A stretch of 64,000 bases of DNA from Comamonadaceae bacterium. Its GTDB lineage: Bacteria; Pseudomonadota; Gammaproteobacteria; Burkholderiales; Burkholderiaceae_C. The DNA lies in the NCBI GenBank assembly GCA_009996515.1, contig JAACZV010000006.1:62001-126000 (forward strand), read 5' to 3'. A program made the position numbers and the translations under genes. The notes beneath the pieces are model-generated. The model saw only the letters and a list, made by a program, of their open reading frames with translations. It made no database searches and was not told the origin of the DNA. Shown in pieces: positions 16,957 through 26,354 of this stretch (its first letter is position 1; each line of letters starts with the position of its first letter).

Positions 16957-18416
16957 GCGAGGCCGCGCCCCGCTACCGCCAGCTGGCCGACGAGATCGCC
17001 GGCCTCATCGAGCGCGGCGCGCTGCGCCCCGGCGACCGCCTGCCCTCCGTGCGCCAGACCCAGGCCGTGCGCGGCTGCAGCGCGGCCACCGTGTTCCAGG
17101 CCTACCACCTGCTGGAGTCGCGCGGCCTGGTGCGCGCCGCCGAGCGCTCCGGCTATTTCGTCGCACCGGCGCCGCCGCCGCCACCGGCGCCGAGCCGGCG
17201 CGAGCCGCAGCCGGTGGCCGTCAGCGAGCTGGTGTTCCAGCTGCTGGGCACCGGCGGGCACGAGATCCACGCACCGCTGGGCTCGGCCTTCCCCAGCCCC
17301 GCGCTGTTCCCGCTGGACGGGCTGCGCCGCGCGCTGGCGGCCGGCAACCGCCGCACCGACCCGGCCGAGCTGATCCAGCAGCTGCCCGGCGGCCATGCGG
17401 GCCTGCGCCGGCAGATCGCGCTGCGCTATCTGCGCCAGGGCCTGAGCATCGCGCCCGACGAGATCGTGCTGACCGACGGCGCGCTGGAAGGGCTGAACCT
17501 GTCGCTGCAGCTGCTGACGCGCCCCGGCGACGCGGTGCTCATCGAATCGCCCGGCTTCTACGCGGCGCTGCAGGCGCTGGAGCGGCTGGGCCTGCGCGCC
17601 GTGGAGGTGCCCGCCGACCCGGCCGAGGGCGCGGACCTGGACGCCATGGCCGAGCTGATAGACCGCCACGCGCCCAGGGCCTGCTGGCTGATGACCAGCT
17701 TCTCCAACCCCACGGGCAGCCTGATGCCGCCCGACAAGAAGCGCGCGCTGGTCGCGCTGCTGGAGCGCCACGGCATCCCGCTGATCGAGGACGACGTCTA
17801 CGCCGAACTGCCGCACGAGGGCGGGCCGCCGCTGCCGGCCCGGGCCTACGCGACGCGCGGCGAGGTGCTGCATGCCGGCTCGTTCGCGAAGACGCTGGCG
17901 CCGGGCTACCGCGTCGGCTGGGTGGCCGCGGGCCGCTTCGCGCCGGCGCTGCTGCGCGCCAAGCTCAGCCAGAGCCTGTCGGGCTCCTGGCCGGCCCAGG
18001 CCGCCATCGCGCACTACCTGGAGGGTGGCGACTACGACCGCCATCTGCGCGCGCTGCGCCGGGCGCTGGCCGAGCAGCAGCGCGCGCTGCGCGCCGCCGT
18101 GCTGAGGCATTTCCCGGCCGGCACGCGGGTCACGCGGCCGCTGGGCGGCTATTTCCTCTGGGTGGAGCTGCCCGAGTCTGCAGGCGGCGGCCATGACAGC
18201 CTGGCCCTGCACCGCGCCGCGCTGGCCGAGGGCATCAGCCTGGCCCCCGGCCCGCTGTTCTCGGCCGCTGGCGACTTCCGCAACTGCCTGCGCCTGAACA
18301 GCGGCCAGCCCTGGACGCCCGCGCTGGCCCGTGCCGTCGCGCGGCTGGGCGAACTGATACGGTCGCAATGCGCCGGATCTGCTCCTTACGCGGCGGCACA
18401 GGCCCAGGCAAGATGA
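16953..18416 (+). CDS. MocR/PdxR-type transcriptional regulator (GntR domain fused to aminotransferase fold)
   Basis: 487 residues from GTG 16953. The N-terminal winged helix of the GntR family (YRQLADEIAGLIERGALRPGDRLPSVRQ) is followed by a proline-rich linker (PAPPPPPAPSRREPQP). A fold-type I aminotransferase domain completes it, with FSNPTGSLM, DDVYAEL and the PLP-lysine motif GSFAKTLAPGYRVGW. Such proteins are regulators that sense PLP or an amino compound. It follows the PLP protein YggS with a 4-base overlap and is itself coupled to the next gene by ATGA, so PLP status and the cytochrome pair may be co-regulated; that link is inference. Confidence 0.9.
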   Translation: MSEAAPRYRQLADEIAGLIERGALRPGDRLPSVRQTQAVRGCSAATVFQAYHLLESRGLVRAAERSGYFVAPAPPPPPAPSRREPQPVAVSELVFQLLGTGGHEIHAPLGSAFPSPALFPLDGLRRALAAGNRRTDPAELIQQLPGGHAGLRRQIALRYLRQGLSIAPDEIVLTDGALEGLNLSLQLLTRPGDAVLIESPGFYAALQALERLGLRAVEVPADPAEGADLDAMAELIDRHAPRACWLMTSFSNPTGSLMPPDKKRALVALLERHGIPLIEDDVYAELPHEGGPPLPARAYATRGEVLHAGSFAKTLAPGYRVGWVAAGRFAPALLRAKLSQSLSGSWPAQAAIAHYLEGGDYDRHLRALRRALAEQQRALRAAVLRHFPAGTRVTRPLGGYFLWVELPESAGGGHDSLALHRAALAEGISLAPGPLFSAAGDFRNCLRLNSGQPWTPALARAVARLGELIRSQCAGSAPYAAAQAQAR

Positions 18417-19117
18417 CGGCCATGCACCGCATCGCCTGCCTGCTCGCCGCCCTGCTCTGCCTGCCTGCGCTGGCCCAGACGGCGCCCCGGACCGTGCCCG
18501 ACACGCTGGCGCAGCGCGCGCTGGCCTGCACCGGCTGCCACGGCAAGGAGGGCCGCGCCGCGCCCGACGGCTACTACCCACGCCTGGCCGGCAAGCCGGC
18601 CGGCTATCTCTACAACCAGCTGCTGAACTTCCGCGACGGCCGGCGCGACTACGGCCTGATGAGCGAGCTGATCGCGCCGCTGTCGGACGCCTACCTGAAG
18701 GAGCTGGCCGGCCATTTCGCGTCGCTGGACCTGCCCTACCCGCCGCCGCAGCGACCCACGCTGGCCGCGCCGGAACTCGCGCGCGCCGAAGCGCTGATAC
18801 GCCAGGGCGACGCCGCCCGCCGCCTGCCCGCCTGCACGGCCTGCCACGGCGAGCGCCTGACCGGCACCCAGCCGGGCGTGCCGGGGCTGCTGGGCCTGTC
18901 GCGCGACTACCTCAACGGCCAGCTGGGCGCCTGGCGCAGCGGCCAGCGGCATGCGCAGGCGCCCGACTGCATGGCCGACATCGCCAAGGCACTGACCGCG
19001 GCGGAGATCAACGCGATGACGCAGTTCCTCGCCGGCCAGCCCATGCCGGCCGATCCGCATCCGGCGCCGGCGCTGGCGGCCCCGGCACCGCTGCGCTGCG
19101 GAGGGCTGACGCCATGA
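18413..19117 (+). CDS. Exported dihaem cytochrome c (c4/c553 type)
   Basis: Periplasmic electron carrier of 234 residues. The signal peptide MHRIACLLAALLCLPALAQ is followed by two class I haem sites, CTGCH and CTACH, each with a downstream methionine region, typical of two-domain c4-like cytochromes. Two possible starts exist: ATG 18413, overlapping the MocR stop (ATGA), or ATG 18422; the overlap favours 18413. It is coupled by another ATGA overlap to the triple-haem cytochrome, so the two probably act as one electron-transfer unit. Confidence 0.85.
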   Translation: MTAMHRIACLLAALLCLPALAQTAPRTVPDTLAQRALACTGCHGKEGRAAPDGYYPRLAGKPAGYLYNQLLNFRDGRRDYGLMSELIAPLSDAYLKELAGHFASLDLPYPPPQRPTLAAPELARAEALIRQGDAARRLPACTACHGERLTGTQPGVPGLLGLSRDYLNGQLGAWRSGQRHAQAPDCMADIAKALTAAEINAMTQFLAGQPMPADPHPAPALAAPAPLRCGGLTP

Positions 19118-20406
19118 AGCGGTTGCTGATCGTGCTGGTCGCCGTCGCCGGCCTGCTGGTGGGCGCCGCCTTCGCGCTGCTGGCCTGGCAGCGTGGCCTG
19201 GGCGACGCGACGCCGCCGTCCACCGCGCCGATCAGCCTGGAGCGTGGCGCCTACGTCGCCGCGGTGGGCAACTGCGCCGGCTGCCACACGGCCCGCGGCG
19301 GCGCACGGCTGGCCGGCGGCCGGCCCATCCCCACGCCGTTCGGCACGGCGTTCTCCACCAACCTGACGCCCGACGTCACCGGCCTGGCGGGCTGGAGCGC
19401 CGACGACTTCTGGCGTGCCCTGCACCTGGGCGTCGGCCGCGACGGCCGGCTGCTGCTGCCAGCGCATCCGATCACGAACCTGACGCGGGTCACGCGCGAG
19501 GATGCCGACGCCCTGCATGCCTGGCTGCAGACCCAGCCGCCGGCGGCCGCGCCGCGCCGCGCCCACGAGCTGCGCTGGCCGCTGAGCAGCGAGCTGGGCG
19601 CCCAGCTGGCCGTGGCGGCCTGGCGGACGCTGTACTTCAGCCCCGGCGTCTACCGGCCCGAGCCCGCCCGCGATGCCGCCTGGAACCGCGGCGCCTATCT
19701 GACGCAAGGCCTGGCCCATTGCAGCGCCTGCCATGCCGGCCGCGACGCGCTGGGCGGCGACCGCGGTGCCGCCGACTTCCGCGGCGGCCTGCTGGCCGGC
19801 CTGGGCTGGGTGGCGCCCTCGCTGCTGGACCCGGCCGAGGCCGGCGTGCAGCAATGGCCGGACGCGACGCTGCGGCACTGGCTGCGCGACGGCCATGCCG
19901 ACGGCTACACGGCGCAAGGCCCGATGGCCGAGGTCGTGCTGGGCAGCACGGCCGCGCTGGACGATGCCGACCTGGCCGCCATGAGCCTGTACCTGCGCAG
20001 CCTGCCCGAGCAGGCCGTCGCGCGGCCCGAGCCGGCCCGGCCCGACGCGCGCCGCCGCGAGCTCGGCGCCGGCCTGTACCGCGAGCATTGCGCGGCCTGC
20101 CATGGCGCCCAGGGCGAGGGCCGGCGCGACGACGGCGGCGCACTGGCCTATCCGGCGCTGGCCGGCAGCCGCCTCGTGACCCAGGCCAGCCCGGCCAACC
20201 TGATCCGCCTCATCGAGCGTGGCGGCTTCGCGCCGGCCACGCCCGGCCATCCCCGCCCCTACGGCATGCCGCCCTTCGCCGGCCTGCTGAACGCCGACGA
20301 GCTGGCCGCGCTGGCCAGCCATCTGCGCCAGTCCTTCGGACACCATGCGGGCGAGGTCGACGCGGTCGAGGTGCTGAGGCTGCGCGCCGCGGCGGCAAGG
20401 CACTGA
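19114..20406 (+). CDS. Membrane-anchored triple-haem cytochrome c (dehydrogenase-type cytochrome subunit)
   Basis: 430 residues with an uncleaved or signal-type N-terminal hydrophobic segment (MKRLLIVLVAVAGLLVGAAFALL). Three haem-binding sites (CAGCH, CSACH, CAACH) are spaced as in the cytochrome subunits of alcohol, aldehyde and gluconate dehydrogenases. The first domain has the family words FSTNLTPD and GWSADDFWRALHLGV. No catalytic dehydrogenase subunit is adjacent, so the electron donor is encoded elsewhere or is novel. ATGA overlap with the preceding dihaem cytochrome. Confidence 0.88.
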   Translation: MKRLLIVLVAVAGLLVGAAFALLAWQRGLGDATPPSTAPISLERGAYVAAVGNCAGCHTARGGARLAGGRPIPTPFGTAFSTNLTPDVTGLAGWSADDFWRALHLGVGRDGRLLLPAHPITNLTRVTREDADALHAWLQTQPPAAAPRRAHELRWPLSSELGAQLAVAAWRTLYFSPGVYRPEPARDAAWNRGAYLTQGLAHCSACHAGRDALGGDRGAADFRGGLLAGLGWVAPSLLDPAEAGVQQWPDATLRHWLRDGHADGYTAQGPMAEVVLGSTAALDDADLAAMSLYLRSLPEQAVARPEPARPDARRRELGAGLYREHCAACHGAQGEGRRDDGGALAYPALAGSRLVTQASPANLIRLIERGGFAPATPGHPRPYGMPPFAGLLNADELAALASHLRQSFGHHAGEVDAVEVLRLRAAAARH

Positions 20407-20712
20407 GCCCGCGCTGCAGCCCTGGGCGCAGCTAGGGGTTACCACTGAGATAAGGCGTCAGGGATGCGGGCCGCGCCGGCTCGAAAAACCCCATGGAATG
20501 CCGGCCGATCCCGGTGTGCGAAAGCCCATGTGAACGACTTCACGCAAGCCTCCCGCTGCCATGAAGCAAATGCTCACAGGTCGCGACACACTGCGCGCCG
20601 GCCCTCGGGTAGGGCCATAGAAACAGGGCCGCGAGCCCTACAGTCACCGTTGGATGCAAGAGCGGCAGCGCGCCGCTCCTACCCGAGATCACCGGACAAG
20701 GACCTGAACCGC

Positions 20713-22260
20713 ATGAACTTCCTGACCCAACTGCGCATCAGCCATCGCCTGGCTGTGAGCTTCGGCCTGCTGATTCTGCTGCTGGTGGGCATAGGCTTCT
20801 ATGGCGCATCCAACGCGAAGCGCCTGGCCAACGACCTGGACCGCACGGCCAATACCAGCCTGGTGAAGATCGGTGCCGCCAACGGCCTGGAGAACCAGGT
20901 CAACATCATCTCGCGCGCCGTGCGCGACCTGCTGCTGCTGGACACGGCCGGCGCCATCAAGAAGCAGAAGGCCGCCATCGCCGGCGCGGTGGAAGAGTCC
21001 GAGAAGCAGCTGACCGCGCTGGAAGGCAGCATCTCCGGTGACGCCGAGCAGGCCGTCGTCACCGACGTGCGGGCCCAGAAGGTCAAGTTCCTGGCCGCGC
21101 TGGAGAAGTTCCAGAAGATCCAGGCCGACGGCAGCCCCGACGAGGCCCGCGAAAGCCTGATCACCGACCTGCGCCCCGCCCAGACCGCGCTGCAGGACGG
21201 CATCAAGAAGCTGGTCGACATGCAGTTCGAGAGCGGCAAGCAGCTGGCCACCTCCGGCGTCGAGCTGGCCCATTGGTCCGTCATGCTGACCATGGGCCTG
21301 GTGGTCGTGGCCGTCGTCATCGGCATCGGTGGCGGTCTGGTCATCGCCCGCTCCATCGTCGGCCCGGCCCGCAGGGCCCAGGCCGCGGCCGAGGCCATCA
21401 GCGCCGGCGACCTGACGCAGCACATCCAGGTCGAGGGCCGCGACGAGCTGAGCCAGATGCTGCAGGCCATGAAGGACATGCAGGCCGCGCTGTCGGGCGT
21501 GGTGCGCGACGTCTCCACCGCCGCCAGCGAGGTGGCGTCCAACTCCGGCTCCATCGCCGACAGCAACGCCAACCTGGCCGACCGCACGACGCGTTCCGCC
21601 GCCAGCCTGCAGAACACCGCCGCCTCGGTGGAGCAGATCGCCTCCACGCTGAAGGGCGCCAGCGACCTGACGCGCCGCGCCGCCGGCATCGCCGTGACGG
21701 CCCGCCAGGCCGCCAGCAACGGCGGCTCGGTGGTCTCCAAGGTCGTCGAGACCATGGAGGAGATCAGCGCCAGCTCCAAGAAGATCGGCGACATCATCGG
21801 CGTCATCGACGGCATCGCCTTCCAGACCAACATCCTGGCGCTGAACGCGGCCGTGGAAGCCGCCCGCGCCGGCGAGCATGGCCGCGGCTTCGCCGTGGTG
21901 GCTTCCGAGGTGCGGGCGCTGGCCCAGCGCTCGGCCGGTGCTGCCAAGGAGATCAAGGTGCTGATCCAGGAATCGACGGTCAAGGTCGAGAACGGCACCA
22001 CGCTGGTCAACAACGCCGGCGTCACCATCCGCAGCGTCGTCGACGAGGTCAACAACATGGGCCAGCTGATCGAGGAGATCTCGCACTCGGCCCAGGAGCA
22101 GGCCACCGGCGTCACCGTCGTCAACGGCGCGATGAGCGAGCTGGACAAGGCCACGCAGCAGAACACCAGCCTGGTGGGCGAACTCAGCCGCTCGGCCGAC
22201 GCGCTGCGCAACAGCTCCACTCGACTGATCGAAGCGGTCGGCTTCTTCCGCGCCGCCTGA
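20713..22260 (+). CDS. Methyl-accepting chemotaxis protein
   Basis: Chemoreceptor of 515 residues from ATG 20713; the ORF start at 20464 runs through non-coding sequence. It has an N-terminal membrane helix ([20 protein letters not shown]), a periplasmic four-helix-bundle sensor of about 150 residues, a second helix ([23 protein letters not shown]) and a HAMP domain. The cytoplasmic hairpin contains the highly conserved tip [20 protein letters not shown]. It lacks a C-terminal CheR-tethering pentapeptide. No other chemotaxis gene adjoins it. The 306 bases upstream include a weak flagellar-type GCCGATC at 20504. Confidence 0.95.
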   Translation: MNFLTQLRISHRLAVSFGLLILLLVGIGFYGASNAKRLANDLDRTANTSLVKIGAANGLENQVNIISRAVRDLLLLDTAGAIKKQKAAIAGAVEESEKQLTALEGSISGDAEQAVVTDVRAQKVKFLAALEKFQKIQADGSPDEARESLITDLRPAQTALQDGIKKLVDMQFESGKQLATSGVELAHWSVMLTMGLVVVAVVIGIGGGLVIARSIVGPARRAQAAAEAISAGDLTQHIQVEGRDELSQMLQAMKDMQAALSGVVRDVSTAASEVASNSGSIADSNANLADRTTRSAASLQNTAASVEQIASTLKGASDLTRRAAGIAVTARQAASNGGSVVSKVVETMEEISASSKKIGDIIGVIDGIAFQTNILALNAAVEAARAGEHGRGFAVVASEVRALAQRSAGAAKEIKVLIQESTVKVENGTTLVNNAGVTIRSVVDEVNNMGQLIEEISHSAQEQATGVTVVNGAMSELDKATQQNTSLVGELSRSADALRNSSTRLIEAVGFFRAA

Positions 22261-22289
22261 CCCCAACCCCTCACCTGCCAAGGCTAGCC

Positions 22290-22607
22290 ATGTCCCTCCT
22301 GCGTTCCGCCTCCGTCATTGCTGCCGGCCTGATGCTGGCCCTGGCCGCCCAGGCCACGCCCAAGATCGTCAAGAAGGTGCCGCCCGACTTCCCGGCCGAG
22401 GCCTCGAAGAAGGGCATCTCCACCGGCGTCGTCAAGGCCAAGCTGGTCATCGAGTCCGATGGCAAGGTCAGCGACGTCGAGATCCTCGAAGCCGAACCCA
22501 AGCGGGTCTTCGATCGCGCCGTGAAGGCGGCGCTGATGGAGTGGAAGTTCGAGCCGGGCGAGAAGGCCACCCACGAAGTCAAACTCGTCTTCAAGAACGA
22601 GGACTGA
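22290..22607 (+). CDS. Periplasmic TonB C-terminal domain protein
   Basis: A small exported protein of 105 residues. A signal peptide (MSLLRSASVIAAGLMLALAAQA) precedes a domain like the TonB C-terminus: KIVKKVPPDFPAEASKKGISTGVVKAKLVIESDGKVSDVEIL, ending in FKNED. It lacks the membrane anchor and proline-rich arm of true TonB, so it may be a stand-alone partner or a decoy rather than an energy transducer. It lies 29 bases after the chemoreceptor and may be co-transcribed with it. Strong hairpins follow. Confidence 0.75.
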   Translation: MSLLRSASVIAAGLMLALAAQATPKIVKKVPPDFPAEASKKGISTGVVKAKLVIESDGKVSDVEILEAEPKRVFDRAVKAALMEWKFEPGEKATHEVKLVFKNED

Positions 22608-22678
22608 GTAGCGACCGAGGACAGCGCCTGCGCGCTGTCTGACGCGCTACGAAGGCCCGCGGCATGCAGGCCGCGGGC
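22608..22678. terminator. Bidirectional hairpin cluster between convergent genes
   Basis: An outer dyad GTAGCG...CGCTAC (22608-22650) encloses ACAGCGC...GCGCTGT, and is followed by a perfect 9-bp stem GCCCGCGGC-ATGCAG-GCCGCGGGC (22655-22678). It lies between the stops of the convergent TonB-C and cold-shock genes. No T run, so Rho-dependent help may be needed. Confidence 0.5.
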
Positions 22679-22698
22679 ATGAGCAAGGACAGCCCGCC

Positions 22699-23100
22699 CT
22701 ACCGCCTCATCACCGGCGGCACGTCCTGGCCCGCCGCCGGATGCCACCAGCGCATCCCGCCCAGCACCAGCAACACCGTCACGACGGCGCCTCCGGCCAC
22801 CAGGCCCAGGCGCCGTTTTCTTTGCGCCTGGCGGGCGCGGAAGCGGGCCCCGCCGCTCGCCTCGCGCAGCGCCGCCGGGCTGACGTGGCCGCGCGACAGG
22901 CGGCGCAACTGCACGGCCTGCTTGCGGCCGTCACGCCCCGTCACAATTTCGAAACTGAGCCGCTCGTCCAGCCGCGGCCCTTCGCCGTCCGTGGGGAAGG
23001 CGGCCAGGCCGACAAAGACCTCCTCGCCGCCGCCGGACGGCCGGATGGCGCCATACCCGGCGTCGGCGTTCCAGGCGCTCAGCACTCCTTCGAATCTCAT
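22699..23100 (-). CDS. Cold-shock-domain protein with C-terminal membrane helix
   Basis: 133 residues from ATG 23100; the longer ORF start is less likely. The N-terminal cold-shock/OB fold is clear: MRFEGVLSAWNADAGYGAIRPSGGGEEVFVGLAAF, which keeps the W and the aromatic RNP positions in altered form. A basic linker (RARQAQRKRRLG) then precedes one transmembrane helix (LVAGGAVVTVLLVLGGMRWW) and a short tail. This is like the CSD-DUF1294 proteins, but with only one helix. It may tether a nucleic-acid-binding fold to the membrane; the orientation follows the positive-inside rule, with the OB fold cytoplasmic. Confidence 0.8.
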   Translation of the reverse strand: MRFEGVLSAWNADAGYGAIRPSGGGEEVFVGLAAFPTDGEGPRLDERLSFEIVTGRDGRKQAVQLRRLSRGHVSPAALREASGGARFRARQAQRKRRLGLVAGGAVVTVLLVLGGMRWWHPAAGQDVPPVMRR

Positions 23101-23207
23101 GTTCACCTCAACGACACCCCGCCATGGTGGCGGAGAGGACGTGGACCGCAGCAACGGGATGTAAGCCCGACAATGGCTTCTCCGCAAGCCCCCAAACTCG
23201 TCAGCGC

Positions 23208-24161
23208 ATGCCCATCAACTGGTTCCCCGGCCACATGAACTCCACCGCCCATGCGATCAAGGATCGCGTGAAGGCGGGGCTGGACGTGGTCATCGAGCTG
23301 CTCGACGCGCGACTGCCGGGCTCCAGCAGCAACCCGCTGCTGGCCTCGCTGACCACCGGCCGGCCCTCGCTGAAGGTGCTGAACAAGCAGGACCTGGCCG
23401 ACCCGGCCGTCACGGCCGACTGGCTGGCCTTCTACAACGCCCAGCCGCACACCCGCGCCATCGCGCTGGACGCCAGCGACAAGTCGCCGGCTCGGGCGCT
23501 GGTCAAGGCCTGCCGCGAGCTGGCGCCGTTGCGCGGCGACCTGCACAAGCCGCTGCGCGTGCTGATCTGCGGCATTCCCAACGTGGGCAAGAGCACGCTG
23601 ATCAACACGCTGGTCGGCAAGCGCGCCACCAAGACCGGCGACGAGCCGGGCATCACCAAGGTGGAGCAGAAGATCGTGCTGGAGAACGGCTTCTACCTGT
23701 TCGACACGCCCGGCATGCTGTGGCCGCGCATCGCCATCGCGCAGAGCGGCTACCACCTGGCGGCCAGCGGCGCCGTGGGCCGCAATGCCTTCGACGAGGA
23801 GGAGGTGGCGCTGGAGCTGATCCAGGTGCTCAAGCGCCGCTACCCCGAGCGGCTGCGCGAGCGCTTCGGCCTGGCGGAGCTGGGCGACGACGAGGCCGTG
23901 CTGGAGGCGATAGGCGTCAAGCGCGGCGCCAAGGTGCGCGGCGGCGGCGTGCAGATGCACAAGGCCGCCGAGGCGCTGCTGATGGACTACCGCCAGGGGC
24001 TGCTGGGCCGCATCACGCTGGAAACGCCCGAGGAGATGGCGGCCTGGCGCCGCGCCGCGGCCGAGGAAGAGGCGCGCAAGGCGGCGCTGCGCGAGGCGCA
24101 GAAGGCCGCGGACAAGGAACGCCGCAGCGGCCGGCGCCAGGCCGCGAGCGGCGATGCATGA
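23208..24161 (+). CDS. YlqF/RbgA-type ribosome biogenesis GTPase
   Basis: Circularly permuted GTPase of 317 residues: the G4 motif LNKQD comes before the P-loop GIPNVGKST and the G3 DTPG. The N-terminal [21 protein letters not shown] is the diagnostic WFPGHM start of the family, and supports ATG 23208. The C-terminal region is strongly basic ([19 protein letters not shown]), as expected for rRNA contact. It likely assists late 50S subunit assembly. Its stop overlaps a possible ATG of the thiolase gene. Confidence 0.93.
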   Translation: MPINWFPGHMNSTAHAIKDRVKAGLDVVIELLDARLPGSSSNPLLASLTTGRPSLKVLNKQDLADPAVTADWLAFYNAQPHTRAIALDASDKSPARALVKACRELAPLRGDLHKPLRVLICGIPNVGKSTLINTLVGKRATKTGDEPGITKVEQKIVLENGFYLFDTPGMLWPRIAIAQSGYHLAASGAVGRNAFDEEEVALELIQVLKRRYPERLRERFGLAELGDDEAVLEAIGVKRGAKVRGGGVQMHKAAEALLMDYRQGLLGRITLETPEEMAAWRRAAAEEEARKAALREAQKAADKERRSGRRQAASGDA

Positions 24162-24172
24162 CGGGAGCCCCC

Positions 24173-25378
24173 ATGAGCTTTGACGCCTATCTCTACGACC
24201 ATTGCCGCACGCCGCGCGGCAAGGGCAAGCCCGAGGGCTCGCTGCATGCGGCCACGCCGATCTGGCTGCTGCGCACGCTGCTGCGGGCGCTGCGCGATCG
24301 CAACCGGCTCGACACCCGCCTGGTCGACGACGTCGTGCTGGGCTGCGTGACACCCATCGCCGAGCAGGGCGGCGACATCGCCCGCATCGCGGTGCTGGAC
24401 GCCGGCTGGGCCGAGTCGGTCGCCGGCGTCACGCAGTCGCGCTTCTGCGCCTCGGGGCTGGAGAGCGTCAACCTCGCGGCGGCCAAGGTGGCCAGCGGCT
24501 TCGAGCGGCTGGTGGTGGCCGGCGGCGTCGAGAGCATGAGCCGCGTGCCCATGGGCAGCGACGGCGGCGCCTGGCTGCAGGACGCGCGCGTCATCGAGGC
24601 CCTGAGCCTGGTGCCCCAGGGCATCAGCGCCGACCTGATCGCGACGCTGGAGGGCTTCTCCCGCGAGGCGCTGGACGCCTGGGCCGCGCGCTCGCACCAG
24701 CGCGCCGCCGCGGCGCGCGCCGAGGGCCGCTTCGCCGCGGCTCTGGTGCCCGTGCACGACGAGGCCGGCGCGCTGCTGCTGGCCGAGGACGAGACCATAC
24801 GCCCGCAGACCACGGCCGACGCGCTGGCCGCGCTGAACCCCAGCTTCGTCAAGCTGGGCGCCAAGTTCGATGCGCTGGCGCTGCGCAAGTATCCGCAGGT
24901 GGTGGCCATAGAGCACCGCCACCATGCTGGCAACTCCTCGGGCATCGTCGATGGCGCGGCGCTGGTGCTGGTGGGCTCCCGGGCCGGCGGCGCGGCGGCC
25001 GGGCTGAAGCCGCGCGCCCGCATCCGTGCCGCGGCCGTGACCGGCAGCGAGCCCACCCTCATGCTGACGGGCACGACACCGGCCTGCCTGAAGGCGCTGC
25101 AGCAGGCCGGCATGCAGCCGGGCGACGTTGACCTGTGGGAGATCAACGAGGCCTTTGCCGCCGTGCCGCTGAAGACCATGCGCGACCTCGGCCTGGACCC
25201 CGAGCGCGTCAACGTGAACGGCGGCGCCATCGCGCTGGGCCACCCGCTGGGGGCAACCGGCGCGATGCTGCTGGGCACGCTGCTCGATGAACTGGAGCGG
25301 CGCGGGCTTCAGACCGGCGCCGTGACGCTGTGCGTGGGCGGCGGCATGGGCATCGCCACCATCATCGAGCGGGTCTGA
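24173..25378 (+). CDS. Acetyl-CoA acetyltransferase (thiolase family)
   Basis: Thiolase of 401 residues from ATG 24173, preferred because GGGAG lies 5 bases upstream; ATG 24158, overlapping the GTPase stop, is an alternative. The nucleophilic cysteine lies in [18 protein letters not shown], the histidine is in [13 protein letters not shown] and [18 protein letters not shown], and the second cysteine in [12 protein letters not shown]. It is closest in layout to FadI/FadA-like or steroid-type thiolases ([23 protein letters not shown]). No beta-oxidation partner is adjacent, so the physiological direction is unknown. Confidence 0.93.
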   Translation: MSFDAYLYDHCRTPRGKGKPEGSLHAATPIWLLRTLLRALRDRNRLDTRLVDDVVLGCVTPIAEQGGDIARIAVLDAGWAESVAGVTQSRFCASGLESVNLAAAKVASGFERLVVAGGVESMSRVPMGSDGGAWLQDARVIEALSLVPQGISADLIATLEGFSREALDAWAARSHQRAAAARAEGRFAAALVPVHDEAGALLLAEDETIRPQTTADALAALNPSFVKLGAKFDALALRKYPQVVAIEHRHHAGNSSGIVDGAALVLVGSRAGGAAAGLKPRARIRAAAVTGSEPTLMLTGTTPACLKALQQAGMQPGDVDLWEINEAFAAVPLKTMRDLGLDPERVNVNGGAIALGHPLGATGAMLLGTLLDELERRGLQTGAVTLCVGGGMGIATIIERV

Positions 25379-25723
25379 TCAGAGACGTATCCAGCCGCCG
25401 ATGCGCAGATGCCAGCGCCCGCCGCGGTTCTCCCAGCGGTTGGGCTCGTAGCGGTAGCCGGGGTGGGGGCGCTCGTAATAGCCCGGCACCCATTGGTGGC
25501 GGCCGCCACGCCAGCCCCAGTAGCCACCGATCCACACCGCGCCCGGGTAGGGTGCGACGGGCACCACCTCGGCGTAGGGGGCCGGCGGCGGCGCGTCCAC
25601 GATGATCTCGGCGCCATCGCCATAGCCGCCACCGTAATAGCCGGCGCGCGGGACGGGTGCCACCACGCAGGCCGACAGCAGGGCTGCCGCAGCCAGAGTC
25701 AGCGCAAGGCCGGCGGCTTTCAT
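25379..25723 (-). CDS. YXWGXW-repeat lipoprotein
   Basis: 114 residues from ATG 25723, with signal MKAAGLALTLAAAALLSACVVAP and lipobox LSAC. The mature part has tyrosine/glycine-rich YYGGGYGDG and the repeats VWIGGYWGWRGGRHQWVPGYY and RWENRGGRWHLRIGGW, which are the YXWGXW/WXPGXW repeats of small exported proteins of Burkholderiales. Function is unknown; a cell-surface role is presumed. It is translationally coupled (ATGA) to a second small lipoprotein upstream. Confidence 0.8.
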   Translation of the reverse strand: MKAAGLALTLAAAALLSACVVAPVPRAGYYGGGYGDGAEIIVDAPPPAPYAEVVPVAPYPGAVWIGGYWGWRGGRHQWVPGYYERPHPGYRYEPNRWENRGGRWHLRIGGWIRL

Positions 25724-25899
25724 CGCCGCGGCCCCGGCTGGCCGTAGCCGTAGTCCGGCCCGCCCTGATAGCGGCCGTCCCCGTGGTAGGAACGGTAGCC
25801 GTCGCGGTAATAGCCGCCGTGGCGGGGCGGCACGATGATGCAGCCCGCCAGCAGGGCCGCGGAGGTGATCAGCGTGATGGCCAGGGCCAGTCGTTTCAT
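25720..25899 (-). CDS. Small tyrosine/glycine-rich lipoprotein
   Basis: 59 residues from ATG 25899; signal MKRLALAITLITSAALLAGC with lipobox LAGC, then a short Y/G/R-rich tail (HGGYYRDGYRSYHGDGRYQGG). The stop overlaps the start of the YXWGXW lipoprotein by 4 bases, so they form a two-gene unit. The tail is similar in composition to its partner but lacks the W repeats. Too small for the family to be recognised. Confidence 0.6.
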   Translation of the reverse strand: MKRLALAITLITSAALLAGCIIVPPRHGGYYRDGYRSYHGDGRYQGGPDYGYGQPGPRR

Positions 25900-26084
25900 G
25901 AGGCAACTCCAGGCCGCGCAAGAAAGAGGCGGCCGCACGCCCTTAACCGCCCGCCTGCGCCAGCGGATGACAGGCTCACACAGAGTTACCTGGGCCCGCC
26001 GCCGTCCGGCCGCCCCCCATCCAAGCGACGCCGCGCCATCGCCGCGTGCGCATAATCGGCCACCTCTTACACGACTGGCCAGTT

Positions 26085-26354
26085 ATGAAACGACTGTTTT
26101 CTCTGACCCGGATGCTGCTGCTGTGCGCCACGGCCGCGCTGTCGGCCTGCGCGGCCCCGCCGCCGCCCGTGCAGCTGGCCGAAGCGCCGCAGGACAAGGA
26201 CGTCATCTGCCAGCGCGAGGAGAAGCTGGGCACGCTGTTCCCCAAGGTCAGGTGCCGCAGCGCCCAGCAGATCGAGGCGGAGCGCGCCGAGGCCAAGGCC
26301 TTCGGCGATGCGGTGGCCACCCATCCCAGCCTGCCGCAGGAGGGCGGGAAATGA
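26085..26354 (+). CDS. Small lipoprotein with paired cysteines (paralogue 1)
   Basis: 89 residues from ATG 26085. Signal MKRLFSLTRMLLLCATAALSACAAPP with lipobox LSAC. The mature part carries ICQREEKLGTLFPKVRCRS, so two cysteines flank a G-x-x-x-P segment. The following gene encodes the same pattern (SCKRETQVGSMLPSTQCRT), which shows the two are tandem paralogues. The overlap between them is 4 bases. Function unknown; the two non-lipobox cysteines could form a disulfide. Confidence 0.7.
   Translation: MKRLFSLTRMLLLCATAALSACAAPPPPVQLAEAPQDKDVICQREEKLGTLFPKVRCRSAQQIEAERAEAKAFGDAVATHPSLPQEGGK

Noticed and set aside
20504-20511. Flagellar sigma-28-type GCCGATCC before the chemoreceptor
   Set aside because: The matching -35 (TAAAGTTT) is not present at the right spacing; only the -10 resembles the consensus.
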